64,000 nucleotides of DNA, taken from contig CP034991.1 in the NCBI GenBank assembly GCA_004026145.2, forward strand, positions 2,140,134 to 2,204,133, in the 5' to 3' direction. Under the pieces are notes generated by a model. The model saw only the letters and a program-made list of their open reading frames with translations, did not search any database and was not told the DNA's origin. The stretch is from Takifugu bimaculatus. Lineage: Eukaryota > Chordata > Actinopteri > Tetraodontiformes > Tetraodontidae. Shown piece by piece: positions 24,750 through 37,364 of the stretch. A program made the translations under genes and the position numbers. How positions within the stretch are numbered: the stretch's first letter is position 1; each line of letters starts with the position of its first letter.

Positions 24750-25888
24750 CATACCAAAGGGCAGCTCAAAGCGAGCATCCAGCAGCACCTGATGAGGGGT
24801 CGGGTTGGTGGTGCCGCAGATCTCCCCTTCCTTCATCAGGACCTCAGAGTCCAGGGACACCCAGTGTCCCTGGACCCTCCTGGGACAGAGAAGAGAAGGA
24901 CGAGGACGGGACCACAGCAAATGAAGACAAGAGAGAAGAAAAGGGGTGACTTGGTGAAGTGCAAATGAATGATTCCTTTGCTCTCAGTCCAGATGTCTGA
25001 ACCCGGGGCCGTGACCACGTCTTCCAGGGCCCTGATCCACCCCGGGTTTTCTGAACTACCAGGTGGACAACCACTTCACCTGAGTTCCCACCGTCTTGAA
25101 AGGACAGAAAACCCGGGGAACTCACAGACTGGGCTCAGACACACACCTGCTGTAAAATGTGAGTGGAGGCAATTAAAAAATAAAAATTTGGTTATGAAGT
25201 GAATCCTGTTCTTCAAAAAAAAAGGGGAGCCCAACTTCTGTGTTCTGGAGAACCATATCAGACACTGGGCAGGTGTGTTACCTGTGCACGTGCCTCACCT
25301 CGTCAGACTGCTGAATGGTGTTCAGGGGTATCAGAGCCGTGCCGATCAGGGTGTCCCAGATCAGACCTTTGTTCCACAGCTCCACCACCAGACCCGATTC
25401 CAAATGATTGATCTCGCTACAGGAACAGAAAAGAACACATTCGCTGCTCAACCTGCAGGTGGCGCTGTTCACCTACCCGTTAGAATGGGATACTGCACCC
25501 CGTTTGCTCTCTTAAGTTTTAATTTTCAAGTTGAAACTGAATACAAATATGCCTTTGTTGTGGGTCATGGGCCACTTCTGAGGAGCGGCATCCGACATGG
25601 ACAGGACTCAATTTGTAACACACACACACACACACACACAGCAGTTTTTATACAGGCAGGCCAGGAAGTGGACACGTCTTATTCTCCAAAGGCAGCGAGG
25701 GTGAGGAATGACAGCTGTCATTTTTGACAGATCCATCTGAGGAGAGAAGACAGCGGGCAGACTGTCTGCTTCCTTCATCTGCATATTCATAATCATACGG
25801 GGCTCAGTTTGGCTGTCAGTCATCTCTGATGACACTTCACAGCTGGGATGATGAGAGGAAGACGGGTGGGAGAACCTCTCTGTGTGTC

Positions 25889-25953
<65 letters not shown>

Positions 25954-26325
25954 TGTGCATGAAAGAACACTGAAATTCAACAGGCAGAGCGACTGTCAAC
26001 AAAGCTCTCGACTTGTGTCGCTCAAGAGCTCCTAAAGTGAAACCAGAAAACAACGAGAAGGTTAATTTATATTTTTTAAATGACCCGTTGCAGCATTTAC
26101 AGCGTAATACTGGTCAGAATGCTAAAAATTAGGAGTCACAGCTCAACGGGATCTGAAACACTTTCCAAACTCTCTTGTGGATTTAAAAAAAAAGTACTGA
26201 GTGGATTAGACCCAAAATCCATTTCCAAAAAATTCTAAATCACAGAGATCATCAAGGGTCATCTGTGTGTGTATGTGTACAGAATTCCATTCACTGTATG
26301 TCACAAACCATTCCATCAGTTATGG

Positions 26326-26372
<47 letters not shown>

Positions 26373-29300
26373 TCACTATGACATCCAAATCAGTCAAATA
26401 GAAAGAACACTGCGAGGCCCCGATCAAGGAATCCTTCCTGTCATTTTAACCAGATAATACATGCTGCTTTACCTGTTCCACAATTGAGGAACAAGAAATG
26501 AGAGATTCAAACCAAGGAGGTGAGAGTTTTTGGTTGTGTTTTTTTCTTCTCTTAATATGGTCCAAACTGAACACAAGACAGCTGCACTGATGCATTCAGG
26601 AGAGTGGGAGACTGACTAATTTTAGTATCAGTGTTGATATTTGACACATCGTGTGAAAAATGTAGCAATATATTTGGAATCACATGACTCACATTTAAAT
26701 GAGTTGATTTCAGAAACATATTATGTGACCATAAATTAAATTCAACATTGTCTCTTGCTATGGTTTTAGCAATGCTAATCTGATGCTAACCTATGAGTCC
26801 AAATGTTCCAGCACGTCTAAATGTCCCATTTCCAATACGACCCGCAATTTTCTAATGTTTAAATGAGACTCATCACATCAATCTTTTCCCAAAATTGTAG
26901 CATAGCTCCAACGCTGCTGCTAATTAAAGCACATACTTTTTAAGCACATAATTTTTTAAAAACCATTTAAAGCGCAGCTTGCTTTCACTTGGATTTATTC
27001 ACAGAAGCGAAGGCTCCTCCAACCTCCAGCAGAGCACTTCGCACCATCAGGACCAACCGCTGTTAACGAGATTCTGCGGCTAATTAGCAGTTTAGCATTA
27101 GCGGGTGTGGGATTTTATCAGGGTATGATAATCACTTGCACCTCTGTTTCCATCAAGAGTCAGGAAAGCACAGACCTGGGGTGCTATTTACTTTTTTTTT
27201 TGCGAGTTATTTTTCAGGGAGCCATGATGAAAGTAAAAAGCAGTCTGAGTGGACCTGATGGAGGACAGCGTAATGGCAGAGATTATGAGCAGCACAGAGG
27301 ACGGGAGGCCAGGGGAGGAGAGGGGAGGACAGTCTTATGTAATCATGTGGATCCGTGGCGTCTCTCTTCTATCCCTCTAATCAAGTCTGGGGGAGGATCT
27401 CTCTGTAGGGGGGATCTCTGTCTGTTTCTACCGACGATGCAAAGGCGACCTCACAGGCTGTTTGGATGCAAACCCCACAGATAAAAAAGCCCCCAGTGCC
27501 AACGACAGATGTGATTTTCAGCCATCAGTCGGAACCATGAACTAGAACGATCCCATGCACCTGTCATTAACCTGGATTAGACGCCATATGGTTTCTGTCT
27601 GTCTCGCAAGCATTCCCCACACATTTGAGAGTGCAGCATGTGCACACACTTGAGATCTGAAAACAGCTATAAAGATTATCTTAATATGGTTTGTACAGAC
27701 CAGGAACTTTGATGGTGGATAAGAGAGGGCAGATGTGCATTAAAACAGTCATTAAACCGTATTTTGGATGATGAAAGGAAGGGCACATCAAACAGTTATC
27801 TTTATTGTTCCCTCCAGGTCCGATTTGTTCTGTTCCACTTGGTTTCCTACTGTTGTGCTGCATTTGCCCAGGTGGGGGCGAGGGCCAGTCACCTCAGGAC
27901 CGCCTGAGATTCAGCAACCTCCTCCAGGACAACAAACCTGAGACTCCAGGGCTACATGGGGAGTCTGATCCCACCAGGTCGTACTGGGTCTGGGTCTCGC
28001 CCCAGGCGGATGTGCCCAGAACTCCTGACCTGGAGGCTCTGGGATGTCTGAGCTCCTCACCAACAGCTCAGGGCTAAAGGTGAGGGTCCAGCTCTAGATC
28101 GCCTGGTTAATGGAAGGCTTCGCCTCTCGTTCCAGCAACAAGAGATGGGTCCAACACCAATCTGTCTAATTTGTGATGTTTTAGAAAGAGAACGTCTGCT
28201 GTTAACACAGAATTATTAAACAAATACTGCTTCTCTTCAGTTAAACAGCACGTTCAAGGTGAAAAGGGAAAGACCACTTTGTCCTCTCAGACGCTTCAGT
28301 TTTCCCCAAACAATTTCACTCTGGTCCAAAAAGACAGGTGCAGTTCTGCACACGTGTCGAGGAGAGAAAGCGCCACTTTTCTTTTCATCCTGTGGCCTTT
28401 TCACCCCAGATGCACAGGGTCGAACACAAGACTCAGCAGAATGAAGAGCAGAAAAGTGAATCCCCATCAAGCACATCTGTACCTGCGCCAGACTGGGTTG
28501 GAGAATTCATTCAATTCCACAGACTCATCCACTTATCTGAACTGGCCATGTAATTTCACTTTCCATCCATCCAACCTGCTCCTGCCACAAATTCTCATTT
28601 AGCAGCCCGGCCCAGCCCAGTCGGGCAGCGGTCTCGTGCGGCTGATGTTTCCTTCAAACCCCAGCAAGGCCCATTAATCCCAGCTCCCGAGTCAGCTAGC
28701 GCGGGTCCTTTTCTATCGTTTAAGGGCTGACACATGCCCCGACGCTTCAATTCCTCTTTGCATCTGTCGCGTTACCTCCCAGGAGGGAGGGGGCGAACTT
28801 GCAATCGCAGCTGGTGGATGTGACAGTGAGCCACCGAGGCAGAAACACAAAGAAGCAATTAGGAGGCCGAGAGCCATTTCAGATGCACAAATGCGCCGTT
28901 AACATGTGCTACACAATGTCCTGCCTTGTGTATTATATTCAAATTCTCCTGTGTGTTGTTAGCAGTTCCTCTGGGATCAATAAAACCCCCATTTATCTAC
29001 CAAACTGGAGGAATACCCTCACCCCACGTGTAAATGTAGTCAAAAATAAACATTATCTAACATAAAGTCACTACAGTACACACCCAGAGCTGATGAGATA
29101 CGAGTCACAAGCACACACACTGGTGACACTGGTGCGATAACACTCACAACATGAAGTCCTGTTCCCAACATGGCTGGTCCCCACGGACGTTGATGGTGGT
29201 GCTCTTCACATTTTGCACCTTTAAGGTTACGTAGGCGTTGAACTTGTCTGCAAAAGTAAAAAAATGAGACGAGAAATCACTGTGTGAGGAGGCTGTTTGT

Positions 29301-32300
29301 GTATAAAAAAACACCACAATAGTTCTGTATTCTCTGGTATTTCTTCACGATGGTGAGATGAAACGGTCCCACTTTGAAAACTTCACCGTCTTTAATTGAC
29401 GCTCGTTCGCAGCGAGAAAGCGTTGAACTGAACATTTTGTAGAGAAAAGTGGCCACCTCAGAGCCCCATTCCGCTCTTATCGTGGACGACTCTAAAGAGG
29501 ACCATATGACCCTCGCCGTTCTTTCCTGTGATTCTGCTCCATTTATAGTAACTCAGGTGCTCACATCAGGATCACCTCAATGCAGGGATAATCTCTCCTG
29601 AACATGCTTCTTTCTTAGTACAAAATTATCATATTTATTCTACTTTAGACACTTTAGATTTATTAATTCACTTTTTACAGGTCCTGATTTCCATTACTGT
29701 ACAAGGTGAGTTGGGGTCACGGGGGGGTCAAGGCAAAAGTCACCTTTCTGTTTCTTTATATTTTTAGTAATGACATACAAAAGTAGGAGCTCCAAAGGGT
29801 TAATCAGTCATAAAGAGGGGCTGCAGCCATCTAATCCCTCCTTGATTAACAGCCTCAAGTAGCCCGCTGCGTTCACAGAGGGCAGGAGCGTGCTCAGGGT
29901 TCTTGAGTTGAGGGGGTGAGGACAACTTCAGGGGAGAGTAGATGTGGTGGGAAAGATGGAAAAGGATCGACTTCATGCACCCAAGTTTTTGCCTCAAGGA
30001 AAAAAAAATGATCACAAAAGTCCTGTGTGCTTAAAAATGCCCACCCCCCCCCAAAAAAAATGTTAATGTAAAATTACACAGGCAGGAGAGGTTCAAACAC
30101 ATCTCCACTGTAGAGTCCAGTTTCTATGTGTCGATCCCCTGGAGCCTTGGTGTTGATCGGCGCTCTTGCGCTCCAGCAAAGAGAGCCAATTTAGCGGCGC
30201 TCAACTAATGGAACCTCAGCGGGGAGGAGAAACATTCCAACTCAGTGAGCGCAGGAGGCCCCGCACCCACATTTCTTTATCCTTATTTATGCAGAGATGG
30301 TTAACAAAGCACGTGACCTGCTCATATTCAAACACGGACAGCGTTGTACTGCACGGCTCCGCTAAAGGAACCGCTCAGCCGAGGAGCGCAATCAGGAAAA
30401 TGCTCCTTCATACATCATCAGGCCGCTGAGTCGCATTCCTTCCTCTCTTAGGTGAAAGGATGCTAAAAGATATGCTAAATTAGGCTATATTAGGTTGTTT
30501 TGTTTTACAGATTTTATCTTTTCCAGTGTTGAAACAGTGACATAAATTGTTAACCAGGGCTGCTATGTGAGAGCTTTCGCATCCTAAGATAGACACACAT
30601 TATCTTTAATAGGATAAATCACAGTTGGGAAATTTTAGCCCGGAGAAAGGCAGGAAAATGTCACCTGCAACGTGGCAGCGCTCCATGAAACAGTGGGTGA
30701 AAGGGTTAACATGCAATAATCCATCATTCACTTAAGGAAGCTGCCAGGGCTGTGATTAGGGGGCAGGAGGGACCTGACGGGGGGCAGACGCCAACATTTA
30801 CCACCCTGGCGAACAGCCGCAAGACGACGCCACAAGAGCGCGAGAAACGTGCAACAGACGAAAGAAAATAGCGAAACAATGAAGAAAGCCTTTGAAGGTA
30901 TTTGCCCGTTGTTATTTGTTCCCTTTGACAGCATCTCGAGGGTTGCTATGAAATCCAGACACACCAACAAAGGCGTCCTTTCAGTAAGACTGGCCGTGGT
31001 GGCCGTGGTGGCCGTGGTGGCCGTGGCGGCCTGGCGGCGGCTGGGGGGTCTGCAGTGTCTGCGCGCTGCTGGACCCTCTCGGCGAGCAGCCATCGGCGTC
31101 ATTTATAATTAAGCGGCCGTGACTGATGAAACTACGTCCTATTCAGTTGTGCAGAGAAGTGCACAGCTTGGCCGGGAGAGATGACATTTAGTCTCCACAG
31201 TAATAAACGCTCCGTTACGGGAGGAGGGGCAGGGGAGGGAGGGAGGCGGAGGAGCCTTTGTTGGACGGGGGGCACGTTCAGGTAATGAGCTGAGGACGCA
31301 TTGGTCTGCTCTCACAAACTCCGGAGGGTTCATTTGGATCGCAGTGCCCTGTGACATTTACGTATTGTCCTGTGCGGCGGTTCTACTCCCACAACTGGGC
31401 CGAAGACGCCATCTTTTCCTCCAACAATGGCGGCGTTCCTCCCACTCACACAATTGAGAAAAATAAAACAGTGGCTTCTAAAAAACAAACAAAAAAAAAC
31501 ATGATTTGACGCAGCAGGGAACGTTGCAGCCACCTATAAGCAACCGTCAGAACCAGGGGACAGAGCTCAGCGGGTCAGCTACGCCGGGACAGGACGGTCT
31601 CATTGTGGCAACAAAATTGCCTCATTAGGAATTCCTCTGCATTCATTAGTGAACAATCTCAGCGAAATAAGAACTCTGGCAGGAGAGGCAACGCTGTCCT
31701 GCTCGTAAATGTGACATCCCAGCGGAGAATTGCCCGTTTGCGTGCACGTGGAGACAGGCCTGCTGTTCCAGGTAAACGATTCATTATTACAAAGCTATTT
31801 TTCCTTCCTTTTTCGTCGCCGCCTGCACGCGGAGCGCCAAAGAGGAATGACGGTGACCCAAAATAACAGGAAGTTCAATCCAATCTTCTCCAACAGAGCC
31901 AGTCATCTATTATTTAAAATGAAGACGTTCCGGCGAGGAAATAGTTTCACAGATTCTTTGCTTAATACTCTTGCTTTAGTTTTGCTCGCTCCGCCTGAAA
32001 TTCCCCTCCCAAACCTCTAATCCAGGGATTTACACGCACAGCAGTCGGTGTCATGATCCAGATACTCATTTTATCCAAGTCCTAATACTTAGGACTAATA
32101 CCAAAATCAGCCAAATCGTTAAAGATATAGTCTGTTGATATTCCTCCTATATTTCTGCTGACATCAAGTGGGCGGGGCTTATCGAGCTCCTTTCTCCAAT
32201 AAGAAACCACCAAACACAAAATCCAAAACCAGCCTGCCCTCTTGTGTGGTACGAGTGAGACAAAGAACACTGAACCGACTTTTTTTTTTAAACTAAAAAA

Positions 32301-35300
32301 ATGACACACATAACGGCCGGCGTCTCCCATGGGGGCGTCTACCAGAGGGGACTGAAGAGAGTCCTGGGACGTCCACCAAACACCCCGGGCCAATAATTGA
32401 TTGCTTCCTACTATTAAGATAAATCAGAACCCGTTTCCAAAAACTGGGGCATCGGAGTGGGACAAATGACACCAGTTGATAATTAAGACACTCGAGTGTC
32501 CAAACAGCTCAGATTCCAAAGTGTTTCTTAAGAGACACGCTTAAGATGGACGAGCAGCACTTGAAATGTCTCCTAAGATTGTGAGTGGGTTTATAAGTAG
32601 AGTCAGGACTCTCCAAACAGGAGTTTCAGGGTAGCCGGAGGGTCTGGTGGGGCTACAAAATCACTCCAGCCACTTTTGATGGTTCATTTGCCTGATAATA
32701 ACATTTGCTCAACTGTAAGACATTCAAAGAGGCCATTGCTGGCAGCAGTGATCCAACAGAAGGACTCAACAAATGAATTAAAGGACATCTCTACTGTATC
32801 AATCTCATCCCTCATGTCCCATTTTATCAACCCTGAGGGAGCCAATCAAATCTCCTCCTTCCGTTCTGAAAAGCTGCCCTGCAATTGGAGGCCGGAGGCA
32901 GACAGTGACAAATCGTCTCCTGGATCTGGAGTCTGTCTCCGTCTCCTAAAGACACGGAGGGATTTGTCTCCATCTTATCCTTCATGTCTGGCTGACAAGT
33001 TGTCATTTGCAGCTAGCAGGTGGCCCTTTGTCTCTGATGATCTATTGATTTTGTTCTCTCCTCCTCTGCCTTGACTTTTCATTTCCCTCCTCGTGGCTGT
33101 TGTTCTCCCCTCATCATCGCCCGGAGAGACAGGAGGAGAGAACAGCTGCAGCCAGCAGAGTCGGCGAAAAAAGAATCACCAAAGACAAAAGAATGGATGG
33201 AGACACTCGGTTCCACTTAGGAGGGGCTGACTGGTTTTTCTCCTCTCGCTTGTTAATTCATTACACTCATCTACAGGCATGCAGCCATATACAGTAGACT
33301 ACTGTAGAAGACTGAAGCAGAAAAACCAGTTGCTAAATTATCTGAGTTTTTCTGGACCCAACACTGCACACTATAGCGCGTAATGTACGTAATGTTTGGG
33401 TTCGCGTAAAGAAATGCTGTTAGCTCTTACCTGGGGGCCCATGCAGTTTGGCTTTTTTCACTGAAAAAGAAGATGGAAGAAACATTAGACAGTAAATACT
33501 AATAAATAAACAGTAAAGAATTAGTTTAACGGTAAATATTGTTCATTGTGCACCCTCCCCGTGACCCTGAGGGGTTGGATTATCCTGGAGAATAATCTCA
33601 CACCCAAAACAAAACATCCGGTTTCAAAATGTCAGAGTGTCTTGGAATGTCACCGTGTGTTAGGATTTAGGCCAAAAAGCAAGCGACTAATATTGATCAA
33701 CATCCCCGAGGAGACGTGCGCTCATGACTTTAATCATTTTACTATCCACAGGTATAAAAGTTCACTGCTTCTTTAGGGGCATTTACTTACCAAACAGGGT
33801 TTAAATGCATAAACAAATCATTGGAGATCAATATGCTTATTCAGTTAGCACAAGAATGGGATCACAGAGAGAGAGACATAGAGAGACAGAGAGAGAGACA
33901 GACAGAGACAGAGAGAGAGACAGACAGAGAGACAGAGAGACAGAGAGACAGACAGAGAGAGAGACAAAGAGAGACATAGAGACAGACAGAGAGAGAGAGA
34001 GACAGAGAGACAGACAGAGAGAGACAGAGAGACAGAGACAGAGAGACAGAGACAGAGAGACAGACAGAGACAGAGAGAGATGGGACAGCTCTTATTTTAA
34101 TTTGGTATCCAAGGACACCTGAAAAACTGTTAGTCTAAAAACTAGTCTAAAAACTAGAATTCTTATGGGGTTTTTTTTTTTTTTTTAAATCTGGGATGCT
34201 GAGCTATCAGTTTATCACCCAGTCTGACTGACACTGATGTCATGATTTAAATTAAACTCCCCTGGATGAAAACAAGATTCATTCTGTAGAAGAAAACAGC
34301 TCAAAGGTCAAGGTCCAAGCAGCGGAGGTCAGTGTCCCTCCGGGCCAGAGAGCAGATACTGTAGTAAAGCAGGTCAGATATCAGACACGTGTCAGCGTGA
34401 CTGTATGAGAGGACGCGTGCGGCTGATGACTGATGGTGGGATAATCTCTGCCGGCTAAAGCCGTTAGCGATGCTGAATGCTACCAGCCCCTGCTGCATTG
34501 TGCTCTGGATGAATCACAAAGAAGACGTTTAGTGGACAAAAGAACGCGGATGGGGAGAATTAAAATCACGCCGACTTCTGACCTTTTGGAGAGAGCGTCG
34601 GGAGGTTTTTAATATATATGGGAGAGACTGAAGTGCAGAAATGAAAGGATGATGACGATGATATTCTCATGATGAGTCACGCAGATTAAGATCTGCCCTG
34701 AATGAGAATTATGTCATAAATATGCCCCCATTGAGGAAAAGCTGCAGCAGATTTGGGTTTTTAAGAAGAACTATAAAACTAAAGAGTTTCCCTTCTTCAT
34801 TATTTACATTAAAAACTAAAAGATCATCACCGCTCATGCACACACCACCAGTTCCATTCTTTTTACTTGGCTTCCTCATCAGGTGACACTTAAAATCCCA
34901 CCACAGCAGCAGGTGACCGATTCCAATTCTGACCCCGTCTAATCCCAGCCGTCACTGGGAGGGAGGCAGGAAACAACCAGGACAGGTCATTAGTCCATCA
35001 CAGGACACACACGGGAAATTCAGAGTGCTGTAGAACTGCATTTATCCTTCGCTTCACTTGGATCCACCCCTTAAACCCAAACCCACGGCGATTCAAATAT
35101 AAAGACGCCAGAGCGCTGGTTTTTGTTAGACTGCTGCTTGGTCTGCCGGGCACTTCAAACGCTCATTAAAGTCATCGGGATTAAAATCTTACTTATAAAA
35201 CCTCTCAATAAATCCTGCAGAACACAGATAACGAAAGAAAGTCGCTCAGTGTGAGCAACATGTTCATTTACCCACAGATGTGGACCACAGCGGGCCAGAC

Positions 35301-37315
35301 ACTGATTCTATTTTTAGCCGCAGTCCTTTGACTCACAGTAGGTCTGAGTGTGTGGAGGTTGGCAACCTGATGGTCATGTCATTAAAACTCTCTCACTACC
35401 ATTAAGCAAGAGCCAGCCGACTGTGCCAATCCATCATAATAAATATGTGTCTGACACTCAAACGTCCCCCTGTTGTGGTCACAGCGTCATTACTGGAACA
35501 CTGCTGGGCTCCACGGGAGTTCTGAAAACCTCCTGCACAGGTAAACGGATCAGATGTATTACGCAGGCACGTCACACGAGGGCTGAATTGACAAAATCTT
35601 TGAATTATTGGCGGAAATAAAAGAACTGTGTGTGTGAAATAAACAATTCCTCATTTTTCCGGAACGATCTTCTTGTGCTGCGAGTGGTTGTCACGGTGAG
35701 TCGGAGGATCCTGTCCTTTCATATTTACTATAGATTTAGAACACTGCTGACACCCAGCATGGCCTGTAGCTGCGGGGACGTTCTGAGCCTCATAAGTCTA
35801 TTTGCATTGATTCACGTAGCATAAGGAATTCCATCATGCAAGTGGAAAACCGCAAATTATCCAAACATGGATCTCGCCCAAGATGGTGTTCAATCTCAGC
35901 GTTCTTCAGTCTCATCTACCTTAGACCTTATTTTCACCTGAAAACCAGCAGCGTCTCCATAGCAATTATCCTGTAATGGCACTGAAAATTGATAAATAAT
36001 CCTTCAGCTGGGTGTCCTGGGGAGATTAGCATACACAGGAGCACATACACACCACTTCCCCTCACATAATCAGAAATTAACCGAGTTCCAGCCCTGCTTC
36101 ACTGGGAAAATGAGCTCATTAGAGACCCATCAAGTGCTGTAGTTCAACTACAAACCAGGAGGGAGTCCAGAAAGGACACATCAAAGATGAGGTGGCGGCA
36201 CCAATACACGTTCACCAGAGCACACATGCACGCACGCCGATCGATGCTGAAGTCTAGACGCTGGTTTGTAAATACATAAAACCCCAAGGATGCGATTTTA
36301 GCGGCAGACAGGAACTTTAGTTGTGCACCTTGGAGCAGCTGTCTGGAGCTCACCGGGCGACCTGTGGGGTCGTGGCTCCCCCCTTCCTGCCATAGAGCCA
36401 ACATGTGTGAAGAGTCGCGTGTCAGGGTGCGACACCATTTTAAAGGGCCACACATGGAAAAGGTTCATTACTTGACATTTTGTTCCTTTGCGCCAAATGT
36501 TGGGATGTCTGAAGATCCCACAGCGGGAAGCAGCGTATCACGATTTTCCTGTCCCACGTGAGCCGGCCCGACGAGCACGAACACACAGTTTCAGCAGCAG
36601 ATGGCCAGGGGATTATTCCCCCTCCATCCCCACCCCCACCCGCTGCGGACCTGCCACTGAAGCTATACTTGGATCCCTGGCGTTCCTGCACGGCACCGGC
36701 GTTTACTGACCTGGGGCGTTCCCACCTACCCTACTAACCTGTGGCCGCAGGTGGCCCACAGAACCACTTTACCTTCCCCTCCCCGTTACCCTGACACGAC
36801 CGCCCGCCTGTGTGTGTTGCCGCCAACACTGACGGAGAGATTTAAACCGGCGGGCTGACTCAAACCCTTGCAAATGTCTCAATGCCATCACTGTATGTAT
36901 TAAACGTGCTAAACGCCGTCCAGTAATAGCTGCAGTGTGGGATCCGAGCGAGCTGTTGGACCCCGTCCTCAGCTTCCCATCCTGCAGACATGTTTCTTAG
37001 AGCTGTCAGTCACAAGCACCGGCTGGACCTCAACGCCGCCACGGAGAAAACAGGGAAAATTCTGAAAAGGGGGACCGACGACGGGAGTGTGGCCACTTTT
37101 CCGAGCTCAACTCGATTGAGATCTAAACTACGAGGGAGGCATCCGAAGCAGGCGGCGCCGTCAGCTCATGAAAGGCTTCCACGCCTCACGTCAACGGGCC
37201 TCGTGGTTAAGGTTAAAATGATCCCAATCAAAAATAAGGAAGCGCCTTCGACCCGGCGGGCTGTGGTGTCAAAGCCAGATGCTCTGAGCAGCCGTAACCT
37301 GGTTACACCCAGAGG

Positions 37316-37364
<49 letters not shown>

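Noticed and set aside
24639..24949. Open frames with poly(His-Thr) or poly(Val-Cys) stretches (also near 25600-26050, 37300, 45100, 53000)
   Set aside because: They are CA/TG microsatellite translations. Only the unc13b exon sequence beside one of them is real.
30728..31112. Ala/Thr- or Val-rich frames on both strands
   Set aside because: They cover a short GTGGCC-type repeat in an unc13b intron and show no conserved protein features.
33805..34122. 105-codon Arg/Glu/Asp-rich frame
   Set aside because: Direct translation of the GA/GACA satellite.
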